Source of the DNA: Bubalus kerabau
Taxonomy: Eukaryota; Chordata; Mammalia; Artiodactyla; Bovidae
Reading direction: 5' to 3'
Assembly: GCF_029407905.1 (NCBI RefSeq)
Contig: NC_073637.1
Span: 48,298,501 to 48,362,500, forward strand
Length of the DNA: 64,000 nt
The notes under the pieces were generated by a model. That model was not told where the DNA came from. It searched no databases and was given only the letters and a program-made list of their open reading frames with translations. Below are positions 33,249-44,743 of this stretch, piece by piece; the first letter of the stretch is position 1, and each line of letters opens with the position of its first letter. Made by a program: the position numbers and the translations under genes.

Positions 33249-33465
33249 GCTGGGACTTCCCTAGTGGCTCAGTCGGTAAAGAATCTGTCTACAGTGCAGG
33301 AGACCTGGGTTCAATCCTTGGGTCAGGAAGATCCCCTGGAGAAGGAAATGGCAACCCACTCCAGTATTCTTGCCTGGGAAATCCCATGGTCAGTGGCACC
33401 TGGTTGGCTACAGTCCATGGGGTCACAAAAGTCAGTCATGACTTAGCAACTAAACCACCAAAACC
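33249..33465 (+). mobile_element. Bov-tA SINE
   Basis: Complete sense copy ('gacttccctagtggctcagt', 'tgcaggagacctgggttcaa', 'ctccagtattcttgcctggg', tail 'catgacttagcaactaaacc'). Confidence 0.96.
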
Positions 33466-33954
33466 ACTACCACAGGATTTGTGTGGCTATCAGCAGCTGA
33501 GCCTAAAGAGGTGTTGCTTCATGGTAAGACAAGCTGGGGTGTCGTCTTAGGACATATGCCATTGAGAATTGTCCCAGGGCAGGATATTTCCCCAAAATTT
33601 CCAGAAACCAGTCACAAAGGATGACCAGGATTCTTCCTCAACCTCCTTTATTCTTCTCTGTGGGCCTGGTTCTCTACATCTGAACATCTTTCTGGTCTTT
33701 CTTTCTTGCTCACATCCTTAATAGTTGTCATGGAGTCAGGTGGCTTCCAGAGATAAATTAACTGGGATGATGCTCCATTTAGGATCCATATGGTTTCTAT
33801 TACCCAGTGAATCAGAACTAACATTCTGACTTGGTATGTAAAACCATTCGCCAGGGTTCTTTGGACCTCATTCCTATCCCTTTAACCTACATCTCAGTTT
33901 CTGCACTTGTATTTTTGCATCATGGAAAGTTAAATATCAGACTGTTGGAAGGCA
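33466..33954. other. Unassigned sequence
   Basis: About 490 bases without a recognised repeat or exon. Confidence 0.45.
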
Positions 33955-34185
33955 GTTTGGTGTATAGAATATTGACTTTAAAACTGACAACCTTGGCTTG
34001 AGACTAGATTCTGTCACAAATGAGCTATCTGGTCCTCCCCATGCCTAAACTTCATTTTCCAAAACCATGGCAAAAAAGGAACAGTACGTAACCTGTCAGC
34101 CTCACAGGATTATGGAGATAATCTAGTAGGATAGTGCGTGTGACAGCCTTTGTAGAATGTAAGGCACATAAATATGTTAAAAAGT
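33955..34185 (+). repeat. MIR SINE, sense
   Basis: 'ggcagtttggtgtatagaat', 'ggcttgagactagattctgt', 'cctaaacttcattttccaaa', 'tcacaggattatggagataa' and 'aaggcacataaatatg' follow MIR order over about 230 bases. Confidence 0.75.
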
Positions 34186-34731
34186 TGTTTTTCTTTTTGA
34201 GTCTTCTCTAAGCATATGGCATTCTCAAATTACTATTTCTGTTCCATTATACAAATAGATATTGAAATCCCAAGACTTTCATAAAACCTGAGTCAGGTGA
34301 GTGTTGACAATGTCTGTTGAATTTCACAATCTCTTAGAATTTGATTCTATAGCTTCTTATCTTTTATGCCAATATCTAAATTTATTCTTGCCCCTGTGGC
34401 TAACACTGGCATGCTCAGTTATATCCGCTGAATTAATATATGAGTGACTCAATGTCTATTAGCCAGGATAGTCTAGGCTATGCTTCAATAACAGAAAAGT
34501 TGTGAAACCTCAGTAAGTTAATCTCATAAAACTTTATTTCTCATTCATGTAAAATCTGATGCAGACCAGTGAGGCTGGAGGAGGTCTTCAGAGACTCTGA
34601 GGGTCAGAGTTTTTTTTGCACTGAAATCAAGACTTGTTTTCCAAGATTGCCACAGGGAAGGAAATGAAAAATGAAGCTCAGAACTTTTAATTGCCCTGAC
34701 TTGAACATAACAGGTGTCTTTTCCACTCATG
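34186..34731. other. Unassigned sequence
   Basis: About 545 bases with no recognised repeat or exon. Confidence 0.45.
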
Positions 34732-34738
34732 GCCTATT

Positions 34739-34976
34739 TTGTTGTTATTGTTGAGTGGCCAAGTCATGTCCAACTCTTTGCAATCCCATGGACTGCAGCA
34801 TGCCAGGCTTCCCTGTCCTTCACCATCTCCCAGAGTTTGCTCAAACTCATGTCCGTTGAGTTGGTGATGCCATCCGACCATCTCATCCTCTGTCATCCCC
34901 TTCTCCTCCTGCCTTCAATATTTCACAGCATTAGTGTCTTTTCAAATGAGTCAGCTCTTTGCATCAGGTGGCCACA
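34739..34976 (-). mobile_element. BovB LINE 3' end, antisense
   Basis: 'agtggccaagtcatgtccaa', 'gactgcagcatgccaggctt' and 'catccgaccatctcatcctc'. A 7-bp direct repeat, GCCTATT (34732-34738, 34977-34983), is a probable TSD. Confidence 0.94.
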
Positions 34977-35088
34977 GCCTATTGGCCAGAACTAATTGTA
35001 GAGACCAACCAGACCGCAAAAGAGGCTACAGAATGCAGGGGAGCAAATGCCAAGTGCCAGACTATTTGCTGAGTACTAACTTCTCTGC

Positions 35089-35306
35089 CTGTGAAGAGCT
35101 GGCTCATGGAAAAGATCCTGATCTGGGAAAGATTGAGAGCAGGACGAGAAGGGGGCGACAGAGGAAGAGATAGTTGGATGGCATCACTGACTCGATGGAC
35201 ATGAATTTAAGCAAGCTCTGGGAGTTGATGATGGACAGGGAAACCTGGAATGCTGCAGTTCATGGGGTCGCAAAGAGTCAGATATGAGTTAGTGACTCAA
35301 CAACAA
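35089..35306 (+). mobile_element. BovB LINE 3' end, sense
   Basis: 'gagctggctcatggaaaaga', 'gatagttggatggcatcact', 'gtcgcaaagagtcagatatg'. A near-perfect direct repeat 'aacttctctgc'/'aacttctttgc' (about 35078 and 35307) is a probable TSD. It forms an inverted pair with the copy about 110 bases upstream. Confidence 0.93.
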
Positions 35307-35319
35307 CTTCTTTGCAACA

Positions 35320-36626
35320 CAACATGGCCCTCCATCTCAGCAAGGGTCTTGCCTATTACATTCCAAGTACTGTCCTAGCACAGGGAACCAGAGCAATGTG
35401 TAAGGCAGACAAATTCCCTGATTTGGGGGAGGATATGTTGAGGTGAAAGGTTGAAAACATTCTGGCTGCACTCTGATGTTACAGTACATTGTTCTGTCTG
35501 TACTTCCACTTCAGTTATTGTTTATCCCTGTACTTGTATCTTTTTCGAGGGTGTCCAAGTTCTTGGACGAATAGAACCATTCTGATCACTCTGTGCTCCT
35601 CCCGGGAGAAATGACACTTACTTGTCTTGTTTCAGCTCATGTCTGCTGGTCATGAGGGTCAGAAGCCCCTGTGGTTTCAGCTGGAAGGAGGGAAGGAAAG
35701 CTTGGAGGCAGCGCCTTCCAGCTGGCCTTGTTTAGATTGGCACCGTCTCTGTAAGCAACCATGACTCCAGAGCTGCTGGAAAATGTGCTTATCACCCTAG
35801 GGGGCTGAGCAGGAAGGGGAAGGTCCCAGCTGATAGAACTTGAAAGAGAGCTAATGGAAAACTGGCTTCAGCCTTTTGGTGGATAAGCAGGAGGAAGATG
35901 TGGGGCTCAGCCTCGGGGAATGAGCAAGCTGTGATATTATTTTCACAATCATAGCCAGAGAGAAAGGAAAACTGTTGTTAGTTTTCATTGGCTGAATGGA
36001 AGAAATACACAGTTATGTTTCCTTTCTCGGCTAGTTCCTTGTGACAGTCCTTCCCTTCGATCACTGGAGTTCCCTTTAGCTTAACGGAAATATTTTTTTT
36101 CCTTATCGGCCAAAACCCTGACACCAGTCTCTAAGTCGACTTCACCCAACCTGACTTGTTCCTCTAATGCAGACTGGCATTTCTTGATTCTCGACACTGC
36201 ACTTGATACTTGCTCTGGATATTGTTAGCATCCATGTCGACCACCTCTGTCTCCAGTTCACCTTCTATTACATGGACAGAAAGCTAAAAGCTACATTCCC
36301 CAGTCTCCCCTTGCTGTTAAGTCTAGGTGCAATGGAGGATTCTTCCATGAGAGATGTCCTCTCATGAGATTAGAAAGTGGAAGGGAGAAGTACCATCCTC
36401 TCCAGGGTTGGCACTGGTTGATGCACATGATCATCACATGAGAGCTTGTGCAGTGACCAGGGAAGCTGGTCTGGGAATGAGATTTGAGGCTGTGGAGTAG
36501 CTGGCATGTGAGCATGGTCTTCTGCAGTTTCTGAATTGGAGGTGGCAGCTGCAAGAGAAGCTTTGAGGCCTAGAGGTGGCCCCTGTTTCAAGTTCCTGCC
36601 TGTCTTCCTGCAACTTTGTAACCACT
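35320..36626. other. Mostly unassigned sequence, about 1.3 kb
   Basis: No confident family. 36280-36620 has phrases ('agctaaaagctacattcccc') recalling an old mammalian repeat, and three overlapping reverse frames of 63-91 codons without domains. No splice-bounded exon is evident. Confidence 0.45.
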
Positions 36627-39600
36627 TCAGTTCAGTACAGTTCAATTGCTCAGTCCTGTCCGACTCTTTGCGACCCCATAAATCGCAGCAAGCCAGTCCT
36701 CCCTGTCCATCACCAACTCCTGGAGTTCATTCAAACTCATGTCCATTGAGTCAGTAATGCCATCCAGCCATCTCATCCTCTGTCATCCCCTTCTCCTCCT
36801 GCCCCCAATCCCTCCCAGCATCAGAGTCTTTTCCAATGAGTCAACTCTTCCCATGAGGTGGCCAAAGTACTGGAGTTTCAGCTTTAGCATCATTCCTTCC
36901 AAAGAACACCCAGGGCTGATCTCCTTCAGAATGGACTGGTTGGATCTCCTTGCAGTCCAAGGGACTCTCAAGAGTCTTCTCCAACACTACAGTTCAAAGG
37001 CATCAATTTTTGGCACTCAGTTTTCTTCACAGTTCAACTCTCACATCCATACATGACCACAGGAAAAACCATAGCCTTGACTAGACAGACCTTTGTTGGC
37101 AAAGTAATGTCTCTGCTTTTGAATATGCTATCTAAGTTGGTCATAACGTTCCTTCCAAGGAGTAAGCATCTTTTAATTTCATGGCTGCAGTCACCATCTG
37201 CAGTGATTTTGGAGCCCAGAAAAATAAAGTCTGACACTGTTTCCATTGTTTCCCTATCTATTTGCTATGAAGTGATGGGACCAGATGCCATGATCTTCGT
37301 TTTCTGAATGTTGAGCTTTAAGCCAACTTTTTCACTCTCCTCTTTCACTTTCATCAAGAGGCTTTTGAGTTCCTCTTCACTTTCTGCCATAAGGGTGGTG
37401 TCATCTGCATATCTGAGGTTATTGATATTTCTCCCGGCAATCTTGATTCCAGCTTGTGCTTCTTCCAGCCCAGTGTTTCTCATGATGTACTCTGCATATA
37501 AGTTAAATAAGCAGGGTGACAATATACAGCCTTGAGATACTCCTTTTCCTATTTGGAATCCGTCTGTTGGTCCATGTCCAGTTCTAACTGTTGCTTCCTG
37601 ACCTGCATATAGGTTTCTCAAGAGGCAGGTCAGGTGGTCTGGTATTCCCATCTCTTGAAAAATTTTCCACAGTTGATTGTGATCCACACAGTCAAAGGCT
37701 TTGGCATAGTCAATAAAGCAGAAATAGATGTTTCTCTGGAACTCTCTTGCTTTTTCCATGATCCAGCACATGTTGGCAATTTGATCTCTGGTTCCTCTGC
37801 CTTTTCTAAAACCAGCTTGAACATCTGGAAGTTCATGGTTCATGTATTGCTGAAGCCTGGCTTAGAGAATTTTGAGCATTACTTTACTAGCGTGTGAGAT
37901 GAGTGCAATTGTGTGGCAGTTTGAGCATTCTTTGGCATTGCCTTTCTTTGGGATTGGAATGAAAACTGACCTTTTGCAGTCCTGTGGCCACTGCTGAGTT
38001 TTCCAGATTTGCTTGCATATTGAGTGCAGCACTTTCACAACATCATCTTTCAGGATTTGAAATAGCTCAACTGGAATTCCATCACCTCCCCTAGCTTTGT
38101 TTGTAGTGATGCTTTCTAAGGCCCACTTGACTTCACATTCCAGGATGTCTGGCTCTAGATGAGTGATCTCACCATCGTGATTATCTGGGTCATGAAGATC
38201 TTTTTTGTACTGTTCTTCTGTGTATTCTTGCCACCTCTTCTTAATATCTTCTGCTTCTGTTAGGTCCATATCATTTCTGTCCTTTATCGAGCCCATCTTT
38301 GCATGAAATGTTCCCTTGGTATCTCTAATTTTCTTGAAGAGATCCCTAGTCTTTCCCATTCTGTTGTTTTCCTCTGTTTCTTTGCATTGATCACTGAAGA
38401 AGGCTTTCTTATCTCTCCTTGCTATTCTTTGGAACTCTGCATTCAGATGCTTATATCTTTCCTTTTCTCCTTTGCTTTTCACTTCTCTTCTTTTCACAGC
38501 TATTTGTAAGGCCTCCCCAGACAGCCAATTTGCTTTTTTGCATTTCTTTTCCATGGGGATGGTCTTGATTCCTGTCTCCTGTACAATGTTACGAACCTCT
38601 GTCCACAGTTCATCAGGCACTCTATCTATTAGATATCTATCTATCAGATCTAATCCCTTAAATCTTTTTCTCACTTCCACTGTATAATAATAAGGGATTT
38701 GATTTAGGTCATACCTGAATGGTCTAGTGGTTTCCCCCACTTTCTTCAATTTAAGTCTGAATTTGGCAATAAGGAGTTCATTATCTGAGTACAGTCAGCT
38801 CCCGGTCTTGTTTTTGCTGATTGTATAGAGCTTCTCCATCTTTGACTGCGAAGAATATAATCAGTCTGATTTCGGTGTTGACCATCTAGTGATGTCCATG
38901 TATAGAGTCTTCTCTTGTGTTGTTGGAAGAGCGTGTTTTCTATGACCAGTGTGTTCTCTTGGCAAAATGCTATTAGCCTTTGCCCTGCTTCATTCCATAC
39001 TCCAAGGCCAAATTTACCTGTTACCCCAGGTGTTTCTTGACTTCCTACTTTTGCATTCCAGTCCCCTATAATGAAAAGGACATCTTTTTTGGGTGTTGGT
39101 TCTAGAAGGTCTTGTAGGTCTTCATAGAACCATTCAACTTCAGCTTCTTCAGCATTACTGGTTGGGGCATAGACTTGGATTACTGTGATATTGAATGGTT
39201 TGCCTTGGAAATGAAGAGATCATTCTGTCGTTTTTGAGATTGCATCCAAGTACTACATTTCAGACTCTTTTGTTGACCATGATGGCTACTCCATTTCTTC
39301 TAAGGGATTCCTGCCCACAGTAGTAGATATAATGCGCATCTGAGTTAAATTCACCCATTCCAGTCCATTTTAGTTCACTGATTTCTAGAATGTTGACATT
39401 CACTCTTGCCATCTCCTGTTTGACCACTTCCAATTTGCCTTGATTCATGGACCTGACATTCCAGGTTCCTATGCAATATTGCTCTTTACAGCATTGGATC
39501 ATGCTTCTATCACCAATCACATCCACAACTGGGTATTGTTTTTGCTTTGGCTCCATCCCTTCATTCTTTCTGGAGTTATTTCTCCACTGATCTCCAGTAG

Positions 39601-40080
39601 CATATTGGGCCCCTACTGACCTGGGGAGTTCCTCTTTCAGTATCCTATCATTTTGCCCTTTCATACTGTTCATGGGGTTCTCAAAGCAAGAATACTGAAG
39701 TGGTTTGCCATTCCCTTCTCCAGTGGACCACATTCTGTCAGACCTCTCCACCATGATCTGCCTGTCTTGGGTGGCCCCACAGGGCATGGCTTAGTTTCAT
39801 TGAGTTAGACAAGGCTGTGGTCCGTGTGATTAGATTGACTAGTTTTCTGTCATTATGGTTTCAGTGTGTCTGCCCTCTGATGCCCTCTTGCAACACCTAC
39901 CGTCTTACTTGGGTTTCTCTTACCTTGGACGTGGGGTATCTCTTCATGGCTGCTCCAGCAAAGCGCAGCCGCTGCTCCTTACCTTGGACGAGGGGTGTCT
40001 CCTCACCGCTGCCCCTCCTGACTTTGAACATGGAGTAGCTCCTCTCGGCCCTCCTGTGCCCACACAGCCACTGCTCCTTG
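36627..40080 (-). mobile_element. Near-full-length BovB (RTE) LINE, antisense
   Basis: About 3.45 kb. It runs from the 3' terminus at 36627 ('cagttcagtacagttcaatt'), through the C-terminal region, RT and AP-type endonuclease, to 5' leader sequence at about 39800-40080 ('gcaaagcgcagccgctgctc', 'cttggacgaggggtgtctcc'). This is the only copy here that reaches the leader. Stops and shifts make it inactive. A TSD is not clear. Confidence 0.93.
36783..39787 (-). pseudogene. BovB endonuclease-reverse transcriptase pseudogene
   Basis: Broken single-ORF polyprotein. 39260-39787 is the endonuclease N-terminal part ('GTWNVRS', 'ISELKWTGMGEF'). 38760-39260 is out of frame. 37862-38749 is linker and RT N-terminus ('KKWQEYTEEQYKKDLHDPDN'-like region, 'DGIPVELFQ'). 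37265-37843 is the RT core, with 'FIDYAKAFD', 'GVSQGCILSP' and 'RYADDTTL' (catalytic Asp pair kept). 37034-37246 and 36783-36971 are C-terminal pieces. Compared with sibling copies, Gln->TAA at 37862 and Trp->TAG at 37265 split the RT. Confidence 0.93.
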
Positions 40081-40751
40081 GATGTATTTCTTTGACAACC
40101 TTCAGGACAATAATTTCCTGCTATATCTCTTGGAACGACCGTGTCTGATGACTGCATTTTAGACACAACGGACTTGTAGGAATGATTCTGAAGCGGCAAC
40201 TAACCAGAGTCGGAATAAGAGAGAGAAACGGATTCCAGGAGCCTGCTGGCAGCCTGACTCAACCGGGCCTGGACAGGCCCCCACTTCATGTAACCACACA
40301 ATCCAGAACTACGGAAGCCTCGGGGTCGGCCGTTACTCGCCTGGCGGCACCTCCTGGAGCCTCCAGGGCTCCACTTACTTCTCTAGTTTTAAGTCCTATT
40401 CTGCTTGAAATATCTAGAGTGGTTACTGTTCCTTGTGCTATTTACTGACCCACATGGTGCTGCTATCCACTGTTTCACTGGGATGTTCACTGACTACACT
40501 TGACCCAAGGCACTCACCTGCCAGTGGGTAGTCAGGAAACACACTCTAAGATCCATGTTCTTATCCCTACTCCACGCTGCCTCCTTCCTTATCATTTAAG
40601 GCTCAAATCAAGTTTGACATCCATTCTCACCCTATTCCTCATTCCTCCATTCCAAGCAGATGTCTGTCCTGTACCTCTTCATGTTGATTCATTAATTTTC
40701 CCCTCTAATCCTCACAAAATGAAAAAGAAAGCTCCACATATACATACATTT

Positions 40752-40752
<1 letters not shown>
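40081..40752. other. Unassigned sequence, possible L2 relic
   Basis: 40180-40400 is moderately CpG-containing but has no exon signal I trust. About 40570-40710 ('aggctcaaatcaagtttgac', 'tcatgttgattcattaattt') may be an L2 relic. Confidence 0.4.

Positions 40753-40813
<61 letters not shown>
40753..40813. repeat. Compound microsatellite (TA)n(CA)n
   Basis: About 20 TA units followed by nine to ten CA units. Likely length-variable. Confidence 0.95.
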
Positions 40814-40817
40814 TTCT

Positions 40818-41505
40818 TACTGTTTTCCATTATGATTTATCACAGGATACTGGATATAGTTCCTTGTGCTCTACAGTAGGATCTTGTTGTTTATTCATTC
40901 TATATATAATGGTTTGTATCCACTAATCCCAAACTCCTAGTCCATCCCTTCCCCATCACCCCTTAGCAACAAGTCTGTTTTTTATGTCTATGTGTCTCTT
41001 TCTGCTTCATGAGTTTGTGTCATATTTAGATTCTGCATATAAGATTCCACACATGATATTATATGGTATTTGTCTTTCTGACTACTTCATTCAGTGTGAT
41101 AATCTCTAGATCCATTTATCTTATTGCAAGTGGCATTGGTTCATTCTTTTTTATGGCTGAGTGATATTCCATTGAATATATGCACCACATCTTTATCCGT
41201 TCCTCTATTGATGGGCATTTAGGTTGCTTCCATGCCCTGGCTATTGTGAATAGTGCTGCAATGAACATTGGGGTGCATGTATCTTTTTGAATTATAATTT
41301 TGTCTGGATATACACCCAGGAGTGGGATTGCTGGATCACATGAATCTCTAGTTTTAATTTTTTGAGGCATTTGCATGCTGTTCTCCATAGTGGCTGCACC
41401 AGTTTGCATTCCCACCAGCAGTGTAGGTGGGTTCCCTTTTCACCACACCCTCTCCAGCATTTGTTATTTGTAGACTTTTTAATGATGGCCATTCTGATCA
41501 GTGTA
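40818..41505 (-). mobile_element. L1 LINE fragment, antisense
   Basis: Reversed L1 3' UTR and ORF2 end: 'tggatatagttccttgtgct', 'ttcattcagtgtgataatct', 'tttttatggctgagtgatat', 'cagtgctgcaatgaacatt'-type text, 'aggagtgggattgctggatc', 'accaccctctccagcattt'-type text. Reverse frames 41116-41415 and 41292-41492 carry the L1 'CWRGCGEKGTHLHCWWEC' motif. Ends near 41505. Confidence 0.92.
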
Positions 41506-42507
41506 AGTCTTGGTGTAATTTTAATTCCCTCTGGTGTATTCTTTGCATTTGCTGGATGGCCCTGTGCTAACTTGTAGAGCGTAAGAACACAGCACTCTTC
41601 TTCAATTTAAGCTGATCCTGCTCCTACTGTATGCATAATCCAGTGTCTGTGGGGCAGTGACAAGCACTATTGGGAAATGGGGGTGCACATTCTAGTGAAG
41701 GAAGAACCCCTATTACCAAAGAAATGGACGGGGAAGAGGAGGCAGAAAGAAACTGCCTTGGGATTTGTCCAAACAGGAAGCCCTGGGTTTTCTTCTTTGC
41801 TGACTTGATCACAGTTTTATTCTAAATTTCACATCTCAGGTCTCCTGCCATTATTTCACAGCAGACATCAAAGTGACTCCCCCTACCCCAATTTACATAG
41901 CTGCAGCTGGGCTAGGGACCCAGCTCCAGGAGCGAAGATACCAGCTGCGCATCCGACCCGGTTGTCTCAAGGGGAAACTTCGAAGTCATTTTCAAAGGTT
42001 AAAGGAAAGTTTAACCAGTCTGGAAGCTGCTGGAAATATCTAGCACGTACTTGATTTCTTTCCAGTCTAAGGAGAAAGCCTAAAGGATGGAGAGGCTATA
42101 GCTCATTGGTTAGAGAACACCAGGGAAATCAGAACTCAGTGGTGAATATCTGGTTTTGCAACTGGAAAAGTTCTCTCGGTGGTAAAGTTCCATCTTCCCC
42201 TTAGAGTCCCCTTGTGACTTTCCCACTAGATCTCATTCTGTGGTTTTGGTACTGGTTCTAGCCTTTCGGTTCATGAGAATTGATGGGAGCATCAACACTC
42301 TGAAACCAGCTTCAGAGTGACAAGACTGGGCAGGTGAACAAAGGTTGTGGGGAGTGGGAGGGAAAGGAAGGAGGGAAGTATTCTGTAGGAGGCGAGGGGG
42401 AAGAAAGCATGAGGGTTCTGAGAACACAAAGAGGAAGAAAGTAGAGACAAACAACTTTTCTCCAATGGAAAGAAAGATCTTTGTCTAAGCCCCTTCAAGA
42501 CGGAACC
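41506..42507. other. Unassigned sequence
   Basis: About 1 kb with no recognised element. A purine-rich patch lies at 42345-42440. Reverse frames here extend into the adjacent SINE and are not coding. Confidence 0.45.
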
Positions 42508-42769
42508 TGGGGCTTCCCTGGTGGTGCGGTGGTTAGGAATCCGCCTTGTAGTGCAGGGGTTACCTGGTGCAGGAAGATCCCACATGCCGCGGAGCAACTG
42601 AGCACGTGAACTACTAAGCCCGCAAGCCGTAGAGCCTGTGCTCCGCAACAAGAGAAGCCACCACAGTGAGAAGCCCTGCTCACTGCAATTAGAGAAAGCC
42701 TGGGTGCAACAATGAAGACCCAGTGCAGCCAAAAAAAACTGTTTTTAATTGAAAAATTATTTTTAAAAA
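42508..42769 (+). mobile_element. CHR-type SINE, sense
   Basis: Complete copy: head 'ggcttccctggtggtgcggt', 'gtagtgcaggggttacctgg', 'cccacatgccgcggagcaac', 'aagcccgcaagccgtagagc', 'gacccagtgcagccaaaaaa', then an A/T-rich tail. One of the better-preserved CHR copies here. Confidence 0.94.
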
Positions 42770-42927
42770 GATCCAACCTGATAAACTCTTGTAATACTGT
42801 TTTTTGGATCTCTCACTTTGTACAGACCAACTGGCAGGTCCTGTAGGATCATGTGTCATTTGTGCCAGGGTGCACTTGATTTCACGATTAGACCACCAGG
42901 TCCTCCAGTCACTTCTCCAGTCATACC

Positions 42928-43065
42928 TGTGTGGTCTCTGGACCAGCAGCACCGTCACTAGGGAGCTTGTTAGAAATGCAGACTCTCGGGCCCCACTCTG
43001 TAAACATGCTGAATCGGAATCTGCATTTTAACGAGATCTCTGTATGATTCGTATGTCCAGTAAAG
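42928..43065. mobile_element. MER5A-type MITE fragment
   Basis: 'ctggaccagcagcaccgtca', 'gagcttgttagaaatgcaga', 'tctcgggccccactctgtaa', 'tgctgaatcggaatctgcat'. Terminal repeats are lost. Confidence 0.75.
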
Positions 43066-44226
43066 GCCCTCGTGGGAAAGCCTGATGCATTTCGACCAGC
43101 TGTGTTGGGCTGGGAGCTAATTAGGAGGAAAGCTAGAATGGTCCTGCTTTCCCAGCCGTGTCATCCAGCAAACCTGAAGACAGTGCGCTGGTAAAGAAAA
43201 TTAGAGATGAGACCCGGGAGCTGCCGTTTCATTGAGGGGAAGGTTTTGTCTTTTCTTTGCAGGAGAAAGCTAACATTTCCCATCTCTCCCTTCACCAGAA
43301 TTAGGCAAGCATAAAACCAAAGTCAATTTCTTACAATTTAAATAGCCTCAGTACCAACCAATTATATTCCCGGACATGAGAAACAGCTGTTGTAACATTA
43401 GAGCTCCAACAGTTTCATCTCAGCTATTTAAAGGGATAAAAGAGCCAATATTTTCATTCCCTTGTGATATTATCAAGACATGATAAACAACAAAGACTGT
43501 AGTATTAATTACATTAATTTGGAGAGGAGAGAGACCACTTTAATTGCTCCAAGCTGGAGAATAATTTTTTATGGGACAGACAATCATTCTATAAATTCAC
43601 ATTAGAAAAGGTATTTTGTCTTTCTCTATCAGCAGCAAAATTTCTGGAGGCAAAAAATGACCGCCCCGTTTTAAGGTGGATTTCAATGGGAAAAAAACAT
43701 TCTCATTGTTTCCTTGAGTCATTCATTGAACCCTGACTTGTGGAGCTATTTGAGAGAAAGCAGCACAGAGGAGGTATTTGTCTTGAAATAATTTGTGATC
43801 TATAAAAGGACGTAGGACTGACACCGCTAGATTTAAATGCTTTCTCATATGCAGAATGGATTTAGACTGTGTCACCTCGCTCTCAGGGTCAAGAAGACCA
43901 AATGAGTGATGTACATCAGAATGCTTTGTAAACTAGAACACCGTACAAAAGTGAAAAGGGAAAAATCCTTTATCAAGTGCTTCCTACATGGGGCACTGAG
44001 CTGGGTCTTGACTTCTAGGACCCTATTTTAATATTCATAAGAAATCTTAGGAAGAAAAATAACATTAAAAAATGAGAGAATGTAATAAGTAGGTGATTAA
44101 AATGCCAATTTTGTCAATGTGGAAATTATTCAGATAAAATTATACAGTTCTGATTAATTATGTGATACATACAATACTATTTATTCATGGTTACATAATC
44201 TCTCTCACCCCAAACACATAATAAAT
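43066..44226. other. Repeat-poor AT-rich stretch; candidate conserved non-coding element
   Basis: The longest stretch that looks neither repetitive nor coding. Between about 43320 and 43740 it packs homeodomain-type cores (TTAATTACATTAATT at 43505-43519), a forkhead-like TAAACA with an adjacent AACAAAG (43481-43493), and several other TAAT/ATTA cores. A short reversed MIR lies at about 43968-44052. The idea that it is an enhancer is inference from composition only. Confidence 0.3.
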
Positions 44227-44238
44227 GCATACTGACCA

Positions 44239-44442
44239 ATGTGCAGGCATGCTCAGTTGTGTCTGACTCTTTGTGACCCCATAGACTGTAAGGTGCCAGG
44301 CTCCTCTGTCCATGAATTGTCCAGGCAAGCATAATGGAGTGGGTTGCCATTTCCTCCTCCAGGGGATCTTCCCTACCTAAGGATCAAACCCAAGTTTCTT
44401 GCGTTGGCAGGTGGATTCTTTACCACTGAGCCATCAGGGAAG
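44239..44442 (-). mobile_element. Bov-tA SINE, antisense
   Basis: Reversed copy from 'atgctcagttgtgtctgact' to 'accactgagccatcagggaa'. The flanks 'gcatactgacc' (44227-44237) and 'acatactcacc' (about 44444) are a likely diverged TSD. Confidence 0.95.
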
Positions 44443-44743
44443 CCACATACTCACCACTACCCGGTCACATTATGAAATCACCCACACATTAACTGTAGTT
44501 TTGGTAATGAAAATACATGTAAGTAAATCTACCCATGAAAAGCTCCTAAGATTAATAACATTTGGCTCCAGTGGTAGTGACAGAAGAGGAGAATTTAGGG
44601 TGGTTCCAGAAAGAAGTCCAACGAGCTGTTGAATGTAGCAAGTATTGCTCTGGCTTTGGAATAGGCATTTGTAATTCAGGTCTTAGAGGATGCCATCCAG
44701 GTTTCTGAAAGTACGTGTTTTAGAAACTCTCTGTGAACCCTGC

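Noticed and set aside
40500..40835. 111-codon plus frame ending in Ile-Tyr and Thr-His repeats
   Set aside because: The C-terminal half is translation of a (TA)n(CA)n microsatellite.
42292..42776. Overlapping reverse frames of 146 and 93 codons
   Set aside because: They start in the antisense of a CHR SINE and extend into flanking DNA. The 'WLHWVFIVAPRL'-type peptide is standard antisense CHR text.
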